From: Atrichornis clamosus
Lineage: Eukaryota; Chordata; Aves; Passeriformes; Menuridae
Direction: 5' to 3'
Assembly (NCBI GenBank): GCA_013400975.1
Contig: WBMZ01002991.1
Coordinates: forward strand, 1-64,000
DNA length: 64,000 bases
Below the pieces are notes generated by a model, which saw nothing but the letters and a program-made list of their open reading frames with translations, made no database searches and was not told where the DNA came from. Positions within the stretch are counted from its first letter, which is position 1. Each line of letters starts with the position of its first letter. This document shows positions 48,237-62,100 of this stretch, in pieces. A program made the translations under genes and the position numbers.

Positions 48237-49057
48237 AATGTACCTGTCATGTTTTGATGGCTAACTTTATTTGGTCCCTTCAAGTCAAGAGGCATACATA
48301 TAGTGTGAACAGACCACTGAGACTAGTATTATTTTTCATCACCATATTCTAGAAATGCTTTAAAGGAATTTTCGTAAAGAATAGATCTTACAAGTACTTT
48401 TAGATATTATCTTGAAATAGCATAGTACACAGAAGAAGCTATTGCTATTGAGTGCTAGTTTCTTACTTCACAAAAATGTGGTTCCAGATGCTTGGGCAAC
48501 AGCTGTCTTTAGTTTTATGGTTTGATTTGCCTTAAAACTTTGACATAAACCCTGTAATTTACTGTTAACTATGCTACCAAATCTATCCTCTTTAGACTAT
48601 ATCATAGGTAGTGATAATTTGAAATGTAACTTCAAATATACTTATTTTCAAAAATAAAAATGTTGATTTTTGTGTTAAATAACTAAAATAAGCACACGTC
48701 TCACCACCATCATCCATTGTTAACTTGTCTTAGATTTCTTAAGGGTATGAATAAAAAGGGAAGTATCAGAATCCTATATCCAAATAGAGAAAAATCATTG
48801 TGTAGTCTCAGGAGCTTGTACTTCTATAATATTTTAATTTTGTTTTTCAATCATAATCAATATTACCTGTTTTGCCAATGCTAGGAGTGCGAGAAAGGCC
48901 CTAAGACATTGATGTGCAGACAGACTGAGAATAGTGTGACTATATTTGTGTTTCTGACATCAGTGTCCAGGTTTATCTAATGTTGCATGATACAGTGACT
49001 AAATGATCCATACTTCTCCATCCTCAGTGGGCCAATATTTTCTAATACTGCCTCTTA

Positions 49058-49097
49058 TTCAAGAATAGTAGAACTATTCTTCAAAAATAGTAGAACT
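49058..49097. repeat. 18-bp near-perfect direct repeat with hairpin
   Basis: TTCAAGAATAGTAGAACT (49058-49075) and TTCAAAAATAGTAGAACT (49080-49097) differ at one position and sit 22 bp apart. The first copy also starts a perfect 9-bp stem (AAGAATAGT / ACTATTCTT, 49061-49069 and 49073-49081) with a 3-base loop. Probably a small replication-slippage duplication. Confidence 0.8.
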
Positions 49098-49614
49098 TTA
49101 AAATAATTTGCTAATGTGAGGTTCTCTTACTGTCTCTTTGGAAAGCTCACAGTCTCTTTACTTTTCATTAACAATATTCCTACACTACATTAACGAATAT
49201 TCCAAATTGGATGCTCCTGGGGCAGTAAGAGATAATTCATTGGCTGCCTACTTCAAATACAGCATTTTTAAAACTATCATGAAGCTTTGTTGTAACAGGA
49301 CATCTCTGCACTCTCTAGTACTTACTGAGATGTGTATACTTAGTTACCACTGTAACCCTGATTCCTGTTCTACCCTTTACCTGTTTTCATTATTTTTTTC
49401 TCTGTATTGAAAAGCAACACGTTTTTACTACTGGAAACAGCAAAAGCTGCTCCTACCAGATCTTTATCTCTCCACCAAACCTCCTTTTATCCCGTAGATA
49501 CCCCCTTCACTGCCCATCTGTCACATTCCCACGTCTGTACCTATTCTCTGCAAGGGTGTGCTGGCTTCTTGTACGTTTCAAGAAATCAGGCTTTTGAAAA
49601 GTCTGTTGCCTTCC

Positions 49615-49631
49615 AAAAAAAAAAAAAAAAA
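49615..49631 (+). repeat. Poly(A) run, 17 bases
   Basis: An uninterrupted run of 17 A. It could be the tail of an old retrocopy lying to its left, but the preceding sequence could not be recognised as a transcript copy. Confidence 0.6.
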
Positions 49632-52021
49632 GTTGCCACAAGCCAGCCTTGTTCTAGGTCTCCTGTGTGAGAAGTGGCAGAACCGACAGCTGGTTGTTAA
49701 AAAAAAAAGGGCAAGCAGATAAATGAACTGTGCTAAAAAATTCACTTTCCAAATGGACTAAAATGTGAACAAAGAATTTTGACTATTCCTTATTCAAATA
49801 AGCACTTTGTCTCTTAATTGATGTAGAGATTTGGATTGCAACCCCTTAATGAGTATTGACCAAATCTGTGGCATCTTTTTCCTGGAGGTTTGTGTGAAAG
49901 AAACATTAGCTGGAATGTTGTAGTAAGGTGGTAGGGAAATGTAGTGCTAGGACTCTTCCAAGATGCCTGACCACTGTGATTAACTCGTTCAGTCTTTCAA
50001 CAGGCAGATGGCTCATGGGAATTTAACTTTCCAAAGACAACTGGATGTTGCAGGATCAGCCTGATGCTTCCCAAACATTTGAACAGTTTCTGCTTGATGA
50101 TTGCTGTTCAAACACAGAAATACACAGTATATGCTGCAGCTTCCTTTTTCCCAATCAAGGTTCAAAGAGACTCTTTGAGGATTATGAATGCAACCCTAAA
50201 AGTTAGCCTGTCTCACAGTATTTATCTTGAGCTTCAGAGCCTGATCTCCCTTCTGTGTTTAATTTAATTAATGGTTGATAGAGCCATCCACAGATGTTTA
50301 TGGCTTTAACTAAATGCAGAGAGACAGGCAGCTCCAGACAACCTCTGCCTCGTTTAGCTGGACTAGGAGGAATAGAACAGAGCTTTTACCCTGCATTCCA
50401 CACAGCCTTCCCTTCTCTTGCATCCTGTGAGCAGCCAGTGGCTGCTGGTGTGGCTTAGAGCAGATGCACTCTCTGGTAAAGGTGCCAAAGAGCTGTTCTG
50501 GCAACTGTCTGCCATCGCAGGCACAGTGGTTCCTGGGACAGCTCTTCCTCAGCAGGGGTTTTCCTCCAGCCAGGAGATCTCCTGATTGGGATTTGGACAT
50601 TGTTTCGTTGACCTCACCTGTCACACTAGAGATGATCTCCAAAGTACATCCCTGCCTCGTGGCTTTCAGAGCTTTGAAGATGTAGCAGTGCTCCAAGTCT
50701 GTCCCTGCTGTAGCCAAGCAGTGGTGAGGTGGTGTGGCCCTGTACCTCAGTGGTACCTGATACAGCCTCCAGGACAGGGACTGGAGGGAGAGGGGATGGG
50801 AACATGGAGGTGGAACAGGGTGTCCGTCCCTTTGACAGACCTCAGCGTGAAAAGAGGAGAGCTCTCCTTGCTTGCTCAGGCTGGTGTGATGGCAAAAGGG
50901 AGGTCCGGGGCTCTGAGCTGCGAAATTGTCTGGTCCATCACCGACTAAAATTACATTTCAGAATGTGTGGCAGAACATAATAAAAGACTTACAAGCTTTT
51001 TAAAGGCTCCTGAGGAAGGGCGAATTATAATACTTCAGAACGGGTGAGGGGCTTCCTGCGTTTCATGCAAAATTTCAGGTTGTATTTTCCCATGGAATTT
51101 GTAGACTTGCTACAAAGTATATTTAGGTGCTTCACTGGTTCTTGGTAAGGTGGTATCACACACAGTTACACCTCTCTTATTCTTCATGACACTTAGGCTG
51201 TTGTAAGAGCTCCTACAGTTGAGAGCAGTAAGGGATTAGAATGTTTTGATTCCTGTATCTTCTGTAGGAAGTGGGTTGTTTTATTCCAGGGCATTGCATT
51301 GTGTGGGCACCAGTGAAAGACACAGGAATGTCAGGAGAAAAGAGAGACTGGTGCTAGGTGTCTGCAGGAAATTGGTGAGGATAATCAGCTAGAGGGCACC
51401 AATATTTCTTCTTAGGGCTGTTAAATTAGGCCATGTGGACTGGCAGCATATGGATGCATGAGAGAAACATGAGGGCTTTATGAAACAGTTGTGCTAAAAA
51501 TAATTTTTGGTGTTATATTTAATAATGTTATCACAGATGAAGAAAGTGAGGTAGAAGTTCATAGCCTGGGACAATTCTTTTTCCTGCTTTACAGGATAAA
51601 CACTATAAATCCTTGAGTGTTTGTTTGGCTAGGTAATGCTTTCCAAAAGTATGTCAATGAAGTAGGCATCAGAGTCATAAAATATTTTCCTATATTTAGA
51701 TTCTAAATATGCAGTAAAAAGCCATTAAACTTTAGACTACTAAGCACCAAAATTGCTTCTGTGAAGGGGGTTTGGATGTTAAAATCACGTATTTTTAAAA
51801 ATGAAATTAATCTTTAAAAAGATTTTAATATTGCCAGAAATGCACAGTCAGTGTTTCGCAATCAGTGGTGTTAGTAGGCTCAGCTATATCCTAGTAAGTT
51901 TTGTTGCTGTCTGGGCATGAGAAGGGTCCTGAAACTCTTGAAGGGGGCAGGAGTATTGTAGGATTACTAGTTGATTGGTTAATTTAGAGGATTATGTTTT
52001 TAATGCCAAAAAATCCAGTTG

Positions 52022-52100
52022 CACAGAATTGCAGGATAATTTAGGCTAGGAGGGATTTCTGGGAATCCTCTTTCTAGCCCCTGCTCAAGCAGGTGCATGA
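52022..52100 (-). mobile_element. Old CR1 LINE 3'-end fragment
   Basis: CACAGAATTGCAGGATAATT, TTAGGCTAGGAGGGATTTCT and CCCCTGCTCAAGCAGG follow the reverse complement of a CR1 subfamily 3' end (normally CAGAAT..TTAGGTTGGAAGGGACCTCTGGAGATCATC, here written only for its shape). It diverges more than the copies at 35803 and 46561, so it is probably older. Only about 80 bp remain. Confidence 0.75.
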
Positions 52101-52899
52101 TACGTGATTTTGCATATTGTCAATAACTGACCTTTATACGGTTTTGATTTGTGCAAGAAAAATTAACTATTTAGGTATTTTTCTTTTTGTGTAGTAGAGA
52201 GGCAAATACCAAAGAAGGATAAAAATTAAGGCAAAAGTTGATCCAGATAGCATTTAAGCATCACCAAAATATCCCGTACCATTTCACATATATTGGTGTT
52301 TTTTTTAGAATAAAACCCATTGCTCTAGGGACAAGGGACTTAGTTTAAGCATTTGTGAATGAATTTTAAATTGTTCTTTTCATTTCTGGCTAATGTGCAG
52401 GAGGAATTGGTAAATAGTGAGAGCAAAGTCTATACAGCATTTTTTAGCCAGTAGTTCTGTTTAGACTTAATTGCTATAATGCTGTGTTAAAATTTACAAA
52501 ACAGCTTGTAATTGCAGTAGCTTATTTAAACCAGCTATTTGTGGTTATGTCTGCTGAGGAAACTTAAACTTCAATGTTCCCCAGCCATCTAATAGCAGCA
52601 AATTGACTGCGGGTCTCTTGAAGGAATATCTAAATGTAGGCTGTTGAATAATCCCTTTGGGGGCCCTGTAACTATTTTTGTGCCTGGATATGCGTCATCA
52701 GTGGGTATTTTCTCTGGTGACTAGCTTACATCAGTAGGTCTCCTACCATACGCTCTATCAGTGAGTGACTTATGATTGATGGGAGTCACGGCTGCTGTTT
52801 AGCTTTTATCTGTGACCTCAAATAATGGACAACAGGAATTTCCAGGCTGTTAAATTCCTTGAATGACTGAAGACACGGGATGGCTCTGCTGATAAACGC

Positions 52900-53120
52900 A
52901 GGTAGTACCCAGATACTGGGTGTTCACCGGGGGCTGAGGCGGGGAGGAAGGAGAGGGGGGTTCCTCTGCTGCAAGGCGGTGAATCCGGCGCCGATGCGTA
53001 GCCGTGAGTTGCGCGTCCCCGGACGCCGGGAAGTGGCCGCGCCGGAGGATCGCCGAGCGGCCGTGATGCTCCAACTCTCCGAGCTCTCCAGCCATCCGTG
53101 TCCGCCGGTGGCAGTGGCGT
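52900..53120. promoter_or_regulatory. Isolated small CpG-rich patch
   Basis: About 220 bp are far more CpG-rich than the flanking AT-rich DNA (for example GGCGCCGATGCG, GTTGCGCGTCCCCGGACGCC, GCCGCGCCGGAGGATCGCCG). A plus-strand donor-like GCC|GTGAGT lies at 53003/53004, and the minus strand is also open. Such patches can be alternative promoters, first exons or unmethylated enhancers. No TATA box or clear initiator was found. It could instead be a retained fragment of old coding sequence, but the translations match nothing I know. Confidence 0.4.
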
Positions 53121-56100
53121 TTCAGTGTGTTTAACTGGCTGATCTTTAGGGCAGTTTGTCGGTGCATTTTATCCCAGGGAGACACGCAGTTTGCAGCTCC
53201 GTGGAGGGAAACGCTGTGGAATTTTCAGCTGCAGTCTGTTTGGTTTTTTAACCCTTTTTGTTACTGACCATCAGCAGAGAATGGATTTATTGGCGTGCTT
53301 CACCCAGGTGCTGCCTGGGCTAAATCTGAAGGTGCAGTAGGCTACGTGGTCTTAAGGTTAAGTTGCACCTGCCACAGTGACCCACTGAGCATGCAGTTGT
53401 AGTTCATTTCCTGGTGTTCAGTACTTCATATTAAGGAAATATGGACTGCAGATACTGAGTTATCCCCTCTTTCTCTGTCCACTCCGCCTTCCTGTCAGAA
53501 GCTGACATGCAAAATGGAGCTGCAAGACAGCTACAAGAATTTTTGTGTTACCTGTGATGAATTCAGCAGCTTGAGTCAGCCCTACGGCAAGGCACTTTGT
53601 CATTTCTTTTTCTTTCCCTCCTGTTCTTCCTGTCTCAATCCCTTTGATACAGCTATGATAGGAAACAGGAGATCAGCTCTCTGGGAACTTGCACACAGAA
53701 GTCTTTAAAGCCCTTCTCCTGGTAACCAGGGAGTAAAAATGACAGACATAGATGCTGTCAGTGTGATTGTTGATTAAAAAAAGTCCTTAATGCTGTTTAT
53801 TGCGCGGCATTGTTTGGCTGAGGGAGGATAGCAGCTGGATCCAAATTCCTCTTCACCGCTTCTTCCTGTTGGCAGGTGGCCTTCCGTACAGGCTGGGCTT
53901 GCAAACTCTCACGCGGGTGTTACTTATTTGAGTGCCTGCTATTGCTTTTCATTCAGGTGACAGCGGATTGGGTTTTGTGCAAGATTTTGAGACTTGAAAA
54001 GTTTCAGAGGGAAAACGGGAGCTTTGTTTTAACTCGCCTGTATGTTTCCTCCTCCGCATGTGCTAGCCCAGAGGTCGTAGTTAATGAATGAAACCAGGCT
54101 TCCTGCAGAAGGCAGTTAACCCATGTCTGTGCCTTTGCTGACAGTGCTTACAGGTGTGCGCTGCCGTAGTGTGGATGCCCTCACTCCGAGCAACACATGT
54201 CGTGCATACCTTTCTGTTCCTTTCAGACAGGTGCCTGGGCCAACATATGCGCTGGGTCTGAAGTGAGTTTCCTCATCTCCTCTGGCTAGTTGAGTGCTGG
54301 TTAAGAACGACATTCAGCAAAAGTAGTAGGAGAGAAGCAGCAATTAAAAAGAGACTTGGAAAATCAAGAGAGGGGGAGGAGGGAATGGAAAGGTTTTCAT
54401 TGAACTGTGATTTACAAGTTCCTTTATTTTTCTTTTATTTTTCCCAGTCACTTCAGTAAGGCTTTGTGATTCATGACAAACTGATTATATAATTCAAAAT
54501 CTGTAAAAGGTTAAGCGCAAAAATGTTTGATGAATCTTGAGTCATTTGCATTAAAAATCAGTGGATTTTCCTGGGGTGTGCTTTGAAAATGTAAAGCTTG
54601 CTAACTGGTTGATGCTGCTATATGTGTTATTTACCTCAGCTTTCTAGGAATCAAAATGCCTGGCTACACAGTAATATCTTTTGGCAAACATTGACCTCAT
54701 TTGCCCCCATTTTTAAGGCTATCATGTTTAAGGGTAGTGATAGTATTTTAGGGTAGCTTTCATTTACAGTGTTTGTGCAAAAGCTCAGCACTACCACCTT
54801 TCCAGAAAGACTCTGCAGGCCTTCAAAACATTTCCAGAAAGGGTCGCCGTTTTCTAAGAAAAAGTGTTGGCAAGTTGCCTGCCATTTCCTGATGCTTGGC
54901 ACTGAGGCCAAGGCAGAGGGATGAAATCCAAACGGGCATGTGGCAGTGTGTGTAGGTACCTCCCTGTGTGCCGTGACAGAGGTGTCGCGTTGGGGACAAA
55001 CTTAATTTAGGTGCTGACCCCGCAGTGAAGTCACGGACTGTAGATGCCTGGGTCCATCTGCCTACACCCTGTTGCCTTTAGTGACTAAGTGAGACACCAA
55101 GTTCTGCTGGCACAGCTTGAATTGAGGAATGATGACCGCAGTAGCTAGAGCCATGTTTTTCCACAAGAGCCTTCACTTATTCAGTGTCCACCTTTAAAAT
55201 CTTGAAAGTCACCCTGCACAATGGCTAGCTAGATATTTTATCTGTTTAGTTAAAATAATTAGGTGTTGTGAGCAAGGGATACTGCACATTGACCGAAAGT
55301 CAAAGTATTTGCTGTTGCATCTCGTAATACCTGCATCGGCAAACTCTCCCTGCTCCAGCGAAGTGTGCTGGTGTTCAGTGTGCAACTAGTTCCCAGTGGG
55401 CACAGGACTGTAATTAACGTACCTGGGAGGCGAGAACGGAGACTGAATCTGACACAGGAATATCAGGGGCTTCATCTCGACATTTTTTTAAAGACTAAAA
55501 GCAGTTCTTTTCTCTCGCACCTCTCCCACCTGTTAAATCTATGACTGTACACTCTCTACAGCTGCTGTAGTGTAGGGTATTTGTTGAGGGTCATAACAAT
55601 GAATTGGTATTTAATAGGTTTGTATCATTTTTACACAAAGTACTCTCAGTGCTTAAATACTCTTGAGAGTAAAGAGGTGCTCTGGGATAGAAAGAACAGC
55701 AAAAAAATTAGAAAGCTCACTTTGCCATGGCTTTCCCTTTCGACAGCACTATTTTGTTTGAAGAGTGACTGTATGGAGCAGGCAGTGCTGCTCAGTCATT
55801 AATGAAATCATAAACACAAGTAGATATATATTGCTACTGTGAGCTGGCTATACATTGTAAAATATTCTGAAATATGACATAAACTAGTGATTTCACATCT
55901 TCAGGACACGTGGTATCTTTTCTTTGTTTTAGTTTGAAATCATCTTATTATAGTAATAAATACTTGATCTCTCAAGGTGATCTTTGTATTTCCATAAAGT
56001 CCCATTGAAATCACTGAACCAGTTCCCAGATACTTGGAAACTGCAGTTTTGGTCAGCTTGTGTGAGGAAGGGCTTGGATAGCTTCATTAGTTCTTTCTGG

Positions 56101-59100
56101 GTTTTGTTCCTTTGAGTATCGTCGAAGAAATAAGGATTAGCTGTCACTTCATTTAGGCATTACTTTTCTGTAGGGAAAAATAAGGACTTACTCATAAACA
56201 TTGCTCATGTTTGTAGTGAGCAGAGTAACAAAGGTGAAGAGGAAGAAAAATAATTCAGTGAAATAATGAAAGAAAAATACAGTGTAAAGAAAAGCTGGAA
56301 CAGTGAAAAAAGTTGGTTTGTTTTTGTGAATATAATTTTTAAATCCATTTGATACAATGAATGAAGAGCCTTCCATCTTTTTGATGTTACTCTGTGCAGT
56401 AATGTGAATGAATGGAGTCAGCACTTCAGCTCTTCCTGTGTTTCTGTGTGTGATGACCTTGGTCCTGAGACCTTTAGTCATCAGTTCAGTCTTTCCTGCA
56501 AGCAGCCAGCAACTTTAATAAGACTGTTGGAGATCCAGGACCAGGTTGTCAGTAAGTTCATAGATTTATAAATGTTACCTTGGCAACAAACAGATAGTTT
56601 GAATGGAATCCACCCATTTTTTTTGCATGTGGGGAAGAAGAGGAAAGCGATATACTGCAGGTGAAGCCTGTGTATTGTGGCAGACAGGAAGGTAGCTTCT
56701 TTATGTCAGTAGTCTGGCACCAACTCCTGTAAACTGTGGCAAAGTCTTTTGTCTCCTGTCTTGTTTCCTGTATCTACACAGAGGAGTAATTCCTGTAGCA
56801 GTTTTTGCTCTTGGCAGTACTTCTCTTTAGTGCCACAAAGTGAGCATTTTTTCTGCAGGACCTCAAACAGCTCAATAAGTGGTGAGCTGCCAGTGACTCA
56901 GCCCAGTGTCCCTGTCCCTTTGCTTGCCGCCACCAGCACTCCCTACCAGCCGCTTATTCTCAGTTGCAAAGCCAGACATGAATCCTGAGACAGGACTGGG
57001 TAAGGGACAGGGTTATCCTTGCTAAAGAGGTTCTGTACTCCAAGTGGACAGTGAAGGAAGAAGCTTCCTTCCAACCCAATTTTTTCTGAGGCAGATCCTG
57101 GCCTTTTGCATGATGTTCAGATTAGGCTGGAAACTTGCTGTAAAGGAGGCAAGAAAGAAATGCCCCACACTGACATCCCCTGGAGCCTTGATAATGTCAG
57201 GACACCTGATGGTTCAGTGGTACTTCAAAATTGGCACTGTCCTGAAGGATTTACATGATACTGCAATGGCTAATGACATAAGTGCAGTACAAGGCACTAA
57301 TTCAAGACTGCTGAGGAGTTCGCCAAGTGTCTGTAGTTTCATGACATGACTTTGTCCCTCTGCAGACAGGCCTTTAGCATTGAGGAGTTTTCCAGAAACT
57401 CATCCAGCCTTTCTTTTTCTCAAGTACAATTGCCAGTTTCTCCCCTGCTAGTTAGAGATAACAGCAACTAAGTTAAAAAATTAAATTCCTTACCAGGTAG
57501 TAATTTTGTTTTCACAAAATTATTCCAAAATCCTCAAGGATGGACTCTCTGCAGCTTTCCTTCTTGTACACTTATTTATCCTTTTAGCTGTGAAGTGAAT
57601 GTGTGTTTGGGGATTGCTCTGTGTGCTGCTTGTGACCATCTTTGTTCACAGACAGAGGAGACACAAAGTCAATCCGTGAGGTCATGACATCTTCTGTGCC
57701 TTGCCTGGAAGGTAGGATAACAATCTGCAGTGTGAAACTTCTTTGTCTCCTCCAGGAATTATATTTCCATATACAAAGGCCAGCCAAAAATCTTAATCTG
57801 GAAATCTCTAATTTGGGAATGAAAAAGAAATTGGGTTATTACAACTAAGAGATAGAAAGTTCATTAAACCCCCTTTTACTAATTTGCAAGGATAAGTAAT
57901 AGTAACCAAATTTTCTCAGACTAACCAAATAATGGAGCATCACATTGACTAAAGATAATAGGAGCCTTTGAGGCTGCTTTTCTAGTAGATCTCTATTGTC
58001 CGTAAAGCTCAGGGCCATGCACTGATGAAATACAGCCTGTCTTTAAATGCAAGATGGTGATTTTCCACCCTCATGACTCTTGACCAGGAGCTCAGGTCTC
58101 ATTCCACCAGAAGCTTGCTGCTGGTCACAGAGGGAGCAAGGCTGCAAATCAGGAGGTCAGTTGCTTCTTTTTAGTTTACCATTTTATACCTTGACTGCTA
58201 TTAAATTAGGTAACAGTGGTATCAGAGTAAAGATCACCTAGGAGGGAATAACTGTCTCAATGCAGTATAAAGTAGTAAAATGATGCAAATGAGCAAAAGG
58301 AGTATTAGTTTAACTACCAGGAAAAAATTATTACAGTGAAAGTCTGTTCTCCTGATGGAAGCTAGGGGAGCTGATGAGTTTGAGCAACACAAAGGTGACC
58401 TGGACAAAACACTGTGAAATATACTACATAGATTTTTCTTACTTGGATAGGAGATGATCTGGAAGATTTTGGTCATTTTCTTTTTGGTCTAATTTCTGGG
58501 ATTCTAAGATCACGTTTGAAAAAAGGTCATTTTCTTGCCTATCTCACTGCAGACCTTATTCCTAAAAATTTCTGCCAATTTTACCAGACAGGGAGGCATT
58601 TGCAGTAATCCAACATGGTGGTATTTTGAAGACTCCAAACAGGTTTCTCATGGCCATATTTTGCCATTGCTCCATTGTAAAATTCTCGGAGTACTTGATA
58701 GGAGTTTTGCATTAAAATTGTAAGGTATTTTTATCTAGCTGCTCTTTAGAGGCCCTAGTCATAACCATGCTCTATTCCCAGGGTAGCCTTCTTCCAGTTC
58801 TCTAAAACTACAATTTGGCTTTACAGGAAATAATAATCGTGCCTGCCATACTGTAACTAAAATATTCAGACACATGAATCTCTTTCTTGACTTCCTATAA
58901 AAATGTCATCTGTAGCTTTATTTTGTTTGTTCTTGTTTGACTATAGTATAAACAAGAGTTTATTAAAACATGAGCTCTAAGTTGCAGTTCTTTCCTGAGA
59001 CTGCAAGATCTTACAAAAAATATTACTGGAACTGCAGGGCAAATCCACATATTAACAGAAAAATGAATAATGAGTCTGTTTTCATATGGATTTTTTTAAA

Positions 59101-62100
59101 AAGTACAGCCTGTAGTTGAACTAAATGTACTATTTCTTCCACTGCAGTCAGGAAGCCCTCATAGACTTTTGACAGTGCCGCCAAAAAATTAATGCTTCAG
59201 CTGTTTAATAGATATCAAAAGCTAGTTTGACAATTGTAATCTCTTCCAGGAATTCCCTTTCCCATTTTCCCTCCCTATAAAAACAGATAACAAGATGCTT
59301 ATATAGTAGAAACGGAAAGTCAGAGCTATTTTACGGAGCATTGTGCATTCCTTCCAGCCTTACGAGATGAGGCATGACATCTCCACGACAGGCTAGGAAA
59401 CGCAGGCACTCTGTTGTGTAAGTAGCATTTGCTTCAAGGATTAGCTGCTTGCCAAGATAGTGCAGATTTAAATGTTTCCTAAGCCATTTCTGAGTTTTTA
59501 CGTAACATGGCAGCCACAGGAGAGCTGTGGAGATGGCTGGGTAGGAACTCAAGCAGTCACCAAGGAAAGACAAAACCAAAGGAAGCAGAGAAATATGCTG
59601 CATGTGCCAGCATAAGCTGACACAGCGGAACTGAAGGCAAAGGAAAGCAGCACCAGCCTGGCTTCTCTTGAATTTCTGCCCTCACTTTTACACGCAATGA
59701 GATGAGACAAACTGCAAGGAGAGGCCGCTTGAACTTTTGTTCTGAAGCATCTTGAAAAGGCACTGAAACATGGACTCAAAGGTCAGAAGTGTTCCCTTTT
59801 CTGGAACAAGTTCCCAGGACAGCTGTTAATACTACTCTTGTCTTTTAAGGCTAATCTTTAATAGTATTCACTGATACGCATTAAGAAATATATAGTGTTA
59901 CTGTGGCTGTGGTGAGGAATGGTTTGCTCTTCTCTAATGACAGAAAGGAGATTCTGTGTTAGAAGAGTGAAATAATTAAAGAGGTTGCCAATAAAAAACC
60001 CACTGTATTTGCAGAGGATGCCCTTGTGTTCAGCAAATGCCAATTAGAAAAATGTCACTTTATGTGTATGATGGGTTATTACTGCACAAACAGTGGTACA
60101 ATTACATGCTGGGTCAGAAGGGCAAGTTGCCTTCGCCTCACAGCCATTATTTTAAAGCAAACACAAATATCAGACACACTAACATCAGGTGCTGTGGCAG
60201 AGGAACAGTAAAGTAATGACTGTTTGAAAATGCACACTAAAGAAAAAAGAGTCCATGCAACAAGGCTTGACATTGTGGCAGGTAATTTTTAGCACATCTG
60301 CACTATGTGGATTAGAAACATCATCTTTATGTAATAGAGAAGTAAACACTTCTTTCCACCACTTAAATAGTGTTTATATACTGTTTATATACTGTTACGT
60401 TGTTCTCATGCTTGGAAATGTGAAGAGAATATGCAGAATATACATTTCTTTTGGTTACCTTCTTTGACACTGAAATGTTTGTAGTCCACACACCCTTGTA
60501 AATGAGTTTGTGCACTTCCTTTTGTTGTGCTACCAATGGTCTGGTGTCACCATCATCTAATGCATCCTGCTCTCAGCTCTTGTGTGTCTCTGACTGACTT
60601 TAATAAATGGAATAAAGGGCAGTTCTGCAAGTGACCTTGTGCAAGACATGTCCTTGGGTGTTTATTACTTGCACTTGTTTTAAGGTGTTCTACTTGGTAT
60701 TTTATTTTGCATATTTTGCCGGAGCTTCATTGGATTAAAGTCTAAATAGGCAGGAGGCTTCTGTGGATGCTGTGGCCATCTTGGGCACTCACAGAATAGC
60801 TGTGCTGTATGTGGATTCGTAAGTTTTGATCTAAGGCTATCAGGTTTGCCTTCTTTTCTAATGCGGCAGCCATACGTGCCTCTCCTGGCTTCTCTCTGAA
60901 TTGTAAGAAAGAACACACTTCAGCAGGGATTGTGTTACCATCAGTGGCCTGAACCTTTGTGCTCGCTTGACCTCATACTTCTAGGAAGCTCAGCTGGCAA
61001 ACATAGCACAGACCTTTGTGGCAACACCTTCTGGGAGCGTGGGCAGCCGCTAAGGTTATCCTGCTTCCATATATGCTGAGGTACTTTCATTGACATGCTC
61101 TTTTCACAGGTTTCAAATCACTGTGGCTTTAAAGTACCAGCTTTCCCTAAAGCAGAAGCACTGTGCTAACCCAAAGACCCGCTCAAACTCAGCATTTGCT
61201 GGGGCAGAACGGGGTGGCAGAAGTTAAATGGAGAGCGTTAGTTTGAAAAATTTTATGAGGTCACCATCCTTTTAAATTGGTTTACACAGATGGCTGTCTG
61301 GTTTGTTGCTTTGTCCTTGCTTAATAGTAACTGTTTATGGAAAAACGAATTGCTTTGCAGAAGGAGGTCCAAAAGCTCATGCTGTTGTTTCCCTCACTGG
61401 AGATCTTCGTGTTATTAGGGGCATACAAAGATTTGGCCTGAAATGGAGATTAATTAGGAAGCGTAGTGAATAATTAACTGTTTGACTTGTTCCTAAGCTT
61501 TGTAGTCACCAGGTTAGAAATTATTTTCCAAACTGCAGGAGATAAGAGGTTATTCCTGGTTTCACAATGTCCATATTGTTAGGGCTTTGTGCTGTATGTA
61601 CTCTGACATCAGCTGATACCTATGCAAGTTGGGTCCAGTTTCTCATCCAAACCACTTCCTGGGGTTTTCTGGGGTAATGGCAGTGATTCAGAAGACACCA
61701 CGGTGTCTCAGAAAGCCATTTCTTACAGATTGCATTCAGATTGTGTGACTGGGAAGAAACTAAGTTCTTAGGAAAGAGTTTTGTTCTTAAAAATATCCAC
61801 TTTTTCTGTTTGTTCTGCATTCAGATTTAGGTGTACACTGCTTGGCTTTTGTCCCACTGACCTCTTCACAGACTTGTGGTATGTACTGTGGAAGATGTAG
61901 AAATATGACATACACATATGCATGAGGCAAAAGCCTGAGACCAGTCTTCATGCAGAGATGCAGATTATCTGTCCACAATTGTTCCTACCTGGGAAATAAA
62001 ATAAAAAACAAACCCAAAAACCCCAAGTAATAGACAGGATTAAATTTTTTTAAAGGAAATCAAATCTAAATAATGGTACTCTGCACTTTTGCAGGACTGT

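Larger units (their letters stand above)
48237..52021. other. AT-rich tract without recognisable genes
   Basis: I see no gene. It holds a duplicated 18-bp unit with a 9-bp hairpin (49058-49097), a 17-bp A run (49615-49631) and a moderately GC-rich stretch at 50300-50900 with overlapping open frames on both strands and no recognisable product. Confidence 0.6.
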
